Positions 1 to 6,000 of a DNA stretch of 7,919 nucleotides are shown in pieces; position 1 is the stretch's first letter, and the number at the start of each line of letters is the position of its first letter. The notes under the pieces were generated by a model. The model worked only from the letters and a program-made list of their open reading frames with translations. It did no database searches and was not told the DNA's origin. Source of the stretch: Euryarchaeota archaeon UBA82 (GTDB lineage: Archaea; Thermoplasmatota; Poseidoniia; Poseidoniales; Poseidoniaceae); NCBI GenBank assembly GCA_002496635.1, contig DAKQ01000087.1, positions 1-7,919 of the forward strand. Direction: 5' to 3'. A program made the translations under genes and the position numbers.

Positions 1-13
1 CAACCACCCATTG

Positions 14-23
14 TTTTGATATA
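14..23 (+). promoter_or_regulatory. Possible archaeal TATA-like element
   Basis: The AT-rich string TTTTGATATA lies about 38-47 bases upstream of the ATG. If it acts as an archaeal TATA box, transcription would start near position 45, leaving a short leader that still contains the purine-rich ribosome-binding candidate. No clear BRE element is visible just upstream, and one AT-rich decamer is weak evidence. Confidence 0.22.
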
Positions 24-47
24 CGGTTCTCTGGTCAGCAACTTGTT

Positions 48-55
48 AAGAGGGG
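48..55 (+). promoter_or_regulatory. Ribosome binding site candidate supporting the ATG at 61
   Basis: AAGAGGGG ends five bases before the ATG, a usual distance for a Shine-Dalgarno element. The match to the canonical GGAGG core is partial (GAGGGG). It is the main sequence evidence for the ATG at 61 over an upstream start in the same open frame, together with the signal-like segment that follows. Confidence 0.5.
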
Positions 56-60
56 CTCAC

Positions 61-3000
61 ATGCTGGAAAACCGATATAAAAAGAATTCAGAATCGAACA
101 TACTCACGTCAATAATTTTAGTTATGCTCATGGTCTTGAGCACAACTATTGCAATGATGATTCCAACTGAATGGGATGAACCTGAAACGACAGTCGATGT
201 TGAATACAGCCCTATGGAAAGCAGCCCAGCTATGCAATCAATGAATCAAGCAGGCCAGGGTAATTATGACGGCGCTGCAACGTTCAATACAGATAATGTC
301 CACCCCTCTCTTCAAGACATTATGTGGACTGATACCGGTGTTGCATCAGGCGTAATCCATGACATTACGGCCATTGAAGCGATCATGTCTTCAAACAATT
401 TCCTCATCGAAGAATCAAACCGCGACGATCACGACAACGACGGAATTAGCGATTTGTATGATCTTGACGACGATAATGATGGAATTTACGATTTACTTGA
501 GCGATTCGATGGTTGCTTTGGAACAGACCCATTCGACCACGACAACGACGGAATCCTCGACATCGATGATTATGATGATGACAACGACGGAATTCTTGAA
601 GGACCAATCGATTATGCTGCACTCGAAGCACAAGGATTCGATCCTCGAAACGTTTCTACAGACCGATATGTTGTCGAAACAACCCTCCACCCTTGGATAT
701 CTCCTCCAACAGCGGTCGGTGCTTTCTATCTGGCCGATCAACACCCATACGACCACGATAACGATGGCGTAACTGATGAAGATACAGATGGTTCAGGAGC
801 GGGCCGGTTCGACGAAGACGACGATAACGATGGCCGAATTGACCAATTCACATGGCCTTGCGATTTCGATAATGATGGAGTGAGAGACTACTTCGATGAA
901 GACGACGACAACGACGGCGTTGCGGACGTTGAAGATTCAAATCCTTATGATGCAACAATTATGACCTCACACACACAAGCAGGCAACCTTTTCGTAACCC
1001 CAGTAGTATGGGATTTCATTGATTACAGAGATTATTCTGGTGGCGTAAATTACGTAACACTGGAAGCTGCAAGAGTGGATGCAAACGACGAGTTTGATTG
1101 GCAAGGCGGTGCAACCGGAGATGGTGCTGCAGGGACCCCTTCATTCACCGATATCATCGATGGGGATCTTGATGGTGATGGCATTCCAAACTTCATCGAT
1201 CCAGACAACGATGACGACGGCACTCCGGATTCAGCGGATACCGATGATGATGACGACGGCATCCTCGATATGTTCGACCCTGATGACGACAACGACGGCA
1301 TTCCAGACGTTTGTACAAACGTCGATTACAACAACGATGGCCTAAGCGATTATACCTGGACAAACAGAACTCCATATGAAACTCCAGGAGGCAATACAGA
1401 CGGTAAAGCAGGAGTGGATTGCGAACTTGATTACGACCAAGATCTTGATGACGATCGTCTCCGGCCTTTCGACCAAAACTACAACGCAATTTACGACTGG
1501 CTTGACCCAGATATGGGAGGGACAACTTCTCCAGACAATCTAGGAAATGTCTTGGTAAGTGGAGATGCTACAAACTTTGAGTACGATACTGATGACGATA
1601 ACATCGACAACGAAAATGATAGTTTCCCTCTTGACAAAGCATCCGACGTTCTGGCTTGGAACTGCCCAACCGCAGCAAACCCCAACCCAACAAACCCTGA
1701 TCCTCGATGTCAAACACGTCGTGCTTCTTTCTCACAATTTAATGACTGGGATGGCGATGGTATCCTAAATTGGGAAGATATCGATGATGACAATGATGGA
1801 ATTATCGATATGCTCGATATCGATTGGGATTGCGACCTTGACAACGATGGAGACCTTCACGCCATCAACGGGGCATTATACCGTGACGACGGTCCAAACG
1901 CTGTCGATTCTGACATCGATGGAGACGGTCTAGAAAACGACATTGACTGGGACGATGACAATGATGGACTTTCTGACTTGTACGATCCAGATGACGGAAA
2001 CTGCGGTCTCGTAGATCCTGACCTGAACGACGCGTTCCAGCAACCCGCTTACCCTGTTGGCGATGGCGGAACACTCACCGGTGGAGCAGACAACCAAGAT
2101 TATGCAACCAATGCCGATCTGTATTGGAGTCTGGTTTTCCTACACAACCCGTTCTCTGAGATGATGCTCGATTACAATGGATACGACGGTACAACAAACC
2201 CAGTCACTCCAGGAACAGTTCCTGAATTTTACTGGTTCTTATTCGCACGCTGGTCCTCCTACAATGGTGGAAACGAGTGGGATATTGACAGTGATGGAGA
2301 TTCTCTTGTAAACGGCCTTGATATTGATCAAGACGGAGACGGCCTACCAGATTGGTGGGACCAAGATGAAGGAAATGATGGGATTCAAGACGTCAACGAT
2401 GTTAAGATGGGCGGTACAATCAACATGACTTCATGCGGAATTACAGTAGGAAACCTCGGACAAGGTTTCGTCTGCGGATATTCCTACGCAATTGCATATC
2501 AAATGCCACTTAATGGAGTAAACGCCCAATTCGGTCTTCCATATTCAACTCGACCTGATGCAGTCGTCGACCAAGGAGCAACAGCTGGGGGAGCCTCAGG
2601 AAACTGGTCCTGTACCCCAGGTGCACAAGGCGGTTGCTGGCATTATGACTTCGGAGGAGACGGTAATACCGACTCTGCGATAACATATCTACAAATGCAG
2701 AACAACCGAGACTCGTTCGTCACTTGGATGGGTCTTGCCACAGGAATTTGGCAATGGAACTCAGACAACGGCCCAGAGGCCGATTTCCCAGACGAACTCG
2801 GGGCTGATTTACTTCAAAATGATGTAGACGGGGACATCGATGGAGATTTCTACAACAACACCATCGATCTTGACGATGATTATGATTCCGTCTTTGATTG
2901 GTTTGATGTTGATGATGACAACGATGGCCTATGGGATTATTTTGAAATCGATTCAAATGACGACCTTGATGATGATGCTGGCCAAGAGAATGGCAACTTC

Positions 3001-6000
3001 TTCTCAGGCACAAATTGTGTAGACAATGACGATGACGGAAACGATGCTGATGCAGATGACGATGGATTCTATCAAGCAGTTTGGGACCGAGGCGACATGA
3101 CTCTCGGTCTTCTTCAACCCAAGGTATACGATGTTGACAATGACAACGACGGCGTACCTGATGGAGAAGACGTTGATGACGATAACAATGGAGTTCTTGA
3201 CGCCGATCAGGAACTTATTGCAGGATGTTTCTGGGGCGAAGAACAATCCACATGGGATCACGATAACGATGGAATTGTTAACTGGGCAGACGATGACTGG
3301 GATGGCGATGGAATCAGCAACACTGTTGAACTACAAATTTCCATAACTCAAGCATTTGACCACGATAACGATGGCGACAGAGATGACATCGACGTCGATG
3401 ATGACGAAGATGGAATGCACGACGAAGACGAAGTCATGTTGTGGCCTGAACGATTTGACCGAAACTCAACCAATCCATGGGACCACGATGACTTTGGAAG
3501 CGGAGAGGCACTTGCCAATCCAACTGATCCATTCACAGGCCCAGACGTAATTGATCAAGACGATGACAACGACACCAGAGCAGATGCTGATTGGGACCAT
3601 TTGGAAGAAGGATTCTCTTCAGACCCGTGTTATGCAGGGGCTCTTTCCTCAGACTGGGACTCAGATAACGACTGTACACTCGATGAAGATGACAAGGCTC
3701 CGACTTACATCACACTTGATATGCCAGGCAATCTTTGGATGGATGCACAAAGTCCAGCGATATTTAGTGGTGTAGTGCAATGGGTTAACCCAATCACACA
3801 AGTGTTGGAGAATGCAAGTAACCTTCCAGTCCAAATCCACATCGAATGGGCTGCAAACGGAACCACCGCAATCGAAACGACAAACATTCTAACAGGACAA
3901 GATGGCCGCTTCTCAGTAGGTCAATTCCTCTATCCAGAAGACATTGTTGTAGGTGATAATACGACCTACAAGGTCTATGCTGTTGTCACCGAGATGTTTG
4001 CATTCAACGGTGCTACATCAGCTGACTATTTGGTCGGTGTTGAGGCGAATATGACTATTGATCCAAGCAGTAACAACTGGGAATTCTTTAGAAGTGATGA
4101 ACAACAGTTGTGGTTAGAATTTTATTCCTACTATACTGCCGATTATCAGCGTGGAATCTACTCAAACCCGATTCCATATGCTCCGGTAACCTTCTCTTTC
4201 TATGGCGGACTGTTTGGCAACCTTACTGAGCCAACCAACTTTACCAACTTCGATGGCCTCGGTTACCGAGCAAATTCCTTCGGTTTGACTTCCGTATCCT
4301 TCGAACAAGTCGGAGGGGCAAGCGGTGTCTGGAAGCAAGTTCAATTCAATTCGACAATGGATAACGGAGCGGGCGTAGCACCTGGCGGCCTTGAAGAAAT
4401 TATTTGGAACAACAATACGAAGGTCCACGATATCGTTCAGGACTCAAACGGTTTGTCCGCTCAGTACGAGCGTGTCAATACGAGTTTACCTGCAGGCGAT
4501 TACAGCTATATCGGACGGGTTCAACCTGATCTCGCTTCAGAATATCCGTTCCCATTCTTACACGGTGACGAAGACGACCCTCGTTCAATGCGTGTCATGC
4601 ACAGAATGAATATTGCTGGAACAATGACGTTGGAAGGAACTCAACCAATTACATTCTTCGATGCAACCATCAACAATGGCGATGGAACATTCGGTAACTG
4701 GAGATATATGTATCACGGCCCTGCGCTTACTGCAGCTGGAATCGACTACAATGAAGTATCTGCTTACAAGGCCTACAGTACACTGTGGGATGGTAACGAT
4801 GCTTCTCTGACTGGAGAGGCAACTAACATCATCGATTTCGTTGATGTCAACGCCACACATTGGTTCATTACACTTGTTAACGGTGGAGATTCTAATCTCC
4901 CTCCATGTGGACAAGTTGATCCAAGTGATCCAGACAGCCCAGTTCGCTGCGAAATCGTTCCAGAAATGGACACAGGGACGTCTCTCGGACTTGCAGGCGA
5001 TGTTTCAAACAGAACTGAAGTTCCATGGACAATCGACCCAATCGCAGTTCAACTTGACAGAGACCGCAACGGTATCTTCAGCAGCGGTGGAGAGACGCAA
5101 TTCACTCAAACACCAAAGTGCCGAGATGCTCTTGGCAATGACATCCTCATGACCCTACAGGGTGATGAAACAGAATGTCAATCGAAGGGTGGGACTGAAG
5201 CAGTCTACGATTACAACTTCACATGGGAAAGCCAATTTTCATCTGGAACGTACGGCATGCGTGTCGACTTCACAAATTCAGCATACTACTTCACAGGTAA
5301 TTCATCAACGCTTGCAACCACTGGTGCATACATCAACGTAACAGTCGTCGGTACAACAGACTTCCAACTAACGTCAATTCCACGTTTGTATCGCAACACA
5401 AACACATCTATCCAGGCTCGTTTGGTCGACAACTCTCTACAACCTGTTCGCGAAGCACCGGTCAACTACACGTGGTCATTCGATGGTCGAACAGAGACAA
5501 GTTACACCGATACTAACGGATTCTTTGAAATGCCATTCAACATTACTGCAGACGATGACTTAGGCTCATTCACATTGACCTTCGATTATGAAGGAACGCC
5601 ATTGCTCAAACCAAGCAATGCCGTGCAACAGGTTTGGGTAGTTTCCAGAACCTATGTTTCTGTAATTTCTACTGATGGTAACATACGACAAAATGGTGAT
5701 CTTTGGGACTTTACCGCTCAGGTGAAGGACGATAACAAAACGTTCGAATACGATTCAGGCGGACGCGACCTCGACGGTACAACAGCGCCAAACGGCGGTC
5801 TCGTAGATGTTATCTTCGAAGGTACTGACTTTGACAACGTCCAGCATCGTCAAGTTATTGCAACACTCGCGCCATCTGCGGGTGTTATTTCATTGCCTGA
5901 AACTCAACCAGACAACGCCCATTTGTGTTATTATGACGGAAATGGCGATGGCTTTGCCGACCGAGATTTGAATCAGAACGGTGTTCTAGAGCGTTTGGAA

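Larger units (their letters stand above)
1..60 (+). other. Upstream leader, possibly overlapping the end of a preceding gene
   Basis: These 60 bases precede the chosen start. Frame 1 is open throughout and in phase with the giant gene, but it shows no hydrophobic or repeat character. Frame 2 closes with TGA at 17-19. Frame 3 stays open into the giant gene and closes with TAA at 78-80, so an upstream gene could overlap the start by a few codons. On the minus strand a CAT at 9-11 could be the start of a divergent gene. The stretch is too short to choose between these. Confidence 0.4.
424..3693 (+). repeat. Array of about 28 thrombospondin type-3-like calcium-binding motifs
   Basis: Residues ~122-1211 carry repeated DxDxDGxxD motifs, many reading DHDNDG or DDDNDG. 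In thrombospondin type-3 repeats the Asp and Asn side chains of this motif coordinate calcium. Motifs occur in clusters: residues 123-180, 231-289, 369-430, 562-639, 741-780, 921-959, 1024-1121 and 1165-1211. Inside clusters the spacing is usually exactly 13 residues (123/136, 159/172, 268/281, 369/382/395/408, 562/575, 618/631, 1026/1039, 1066/1079, 1100/1113). By hand count about 260 of ~1,090 residues are Asp and only five are Lys. The last motif (1200-1208) has Cys in place of the Gly. Sixteen cysteines lie in the array and its inserts and could form disulfides. The segment probably folds as a rigid rod when calcium is bound, as at millimolar marine calcium. Calcium binding is inferred from the motif. 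Confidence 0.92.

Noticed and set aside
61..165. Lipoprotein signal
   Set aside because: There is no cysteine near the end of the hydrophobic segment, so no lipobox.
359..772. Thr/Met/Ile-rich open frames on the + strand in a shifted frame (359-772, and similar ones near 1079-1345, 1559-1768, 2840-3022, 3131-3346, 3356-3775)
   Set aside because: Their composition is just the +1 reading of GAC/GAT/AAC repeats (giving ACG, ATG, ACA), and all lie inside the giant frame. No domain or ribosome site supports them.
1193..1525. Arg/His- or Ser-rich minus-strand open frames (446-756, 1050-1525, 1865-2074, 2720-3013, 3348-3536)
   Set aside because: They are the complement of the Asp codons (GTC/ATC/TCG/CGT strings). 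Their low-complexity composition tracks the repeats on the other strand, with no sign of independent coding.
2131..2271. Aromatic stretches in insert 3 as internal transmembrane helices
   Set aside because: Each hydrophobic core is only about 10 residues long and lies between acidic extracellular segments. Two crossings would put half of the calcium array on the wrong side only if single, and there are no flanking basic residues.
424..3693. Short repeated DNA strings read as a possible CRISPR array or tandem satellite
   Set aside because: The repeats are not identical at DNA level, vary at synonymous positions, and stay in frame with a protein motif. There are no constant-length spacers or conserved direct repeats.
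5935..6000. Dockerin domain
   Set aside because: A dockerin needs two ~22-residue repeats with spaced helices. Here there is one good 12-residue loop directly abutting a shorter one, so only EF-hand-like is claimed.
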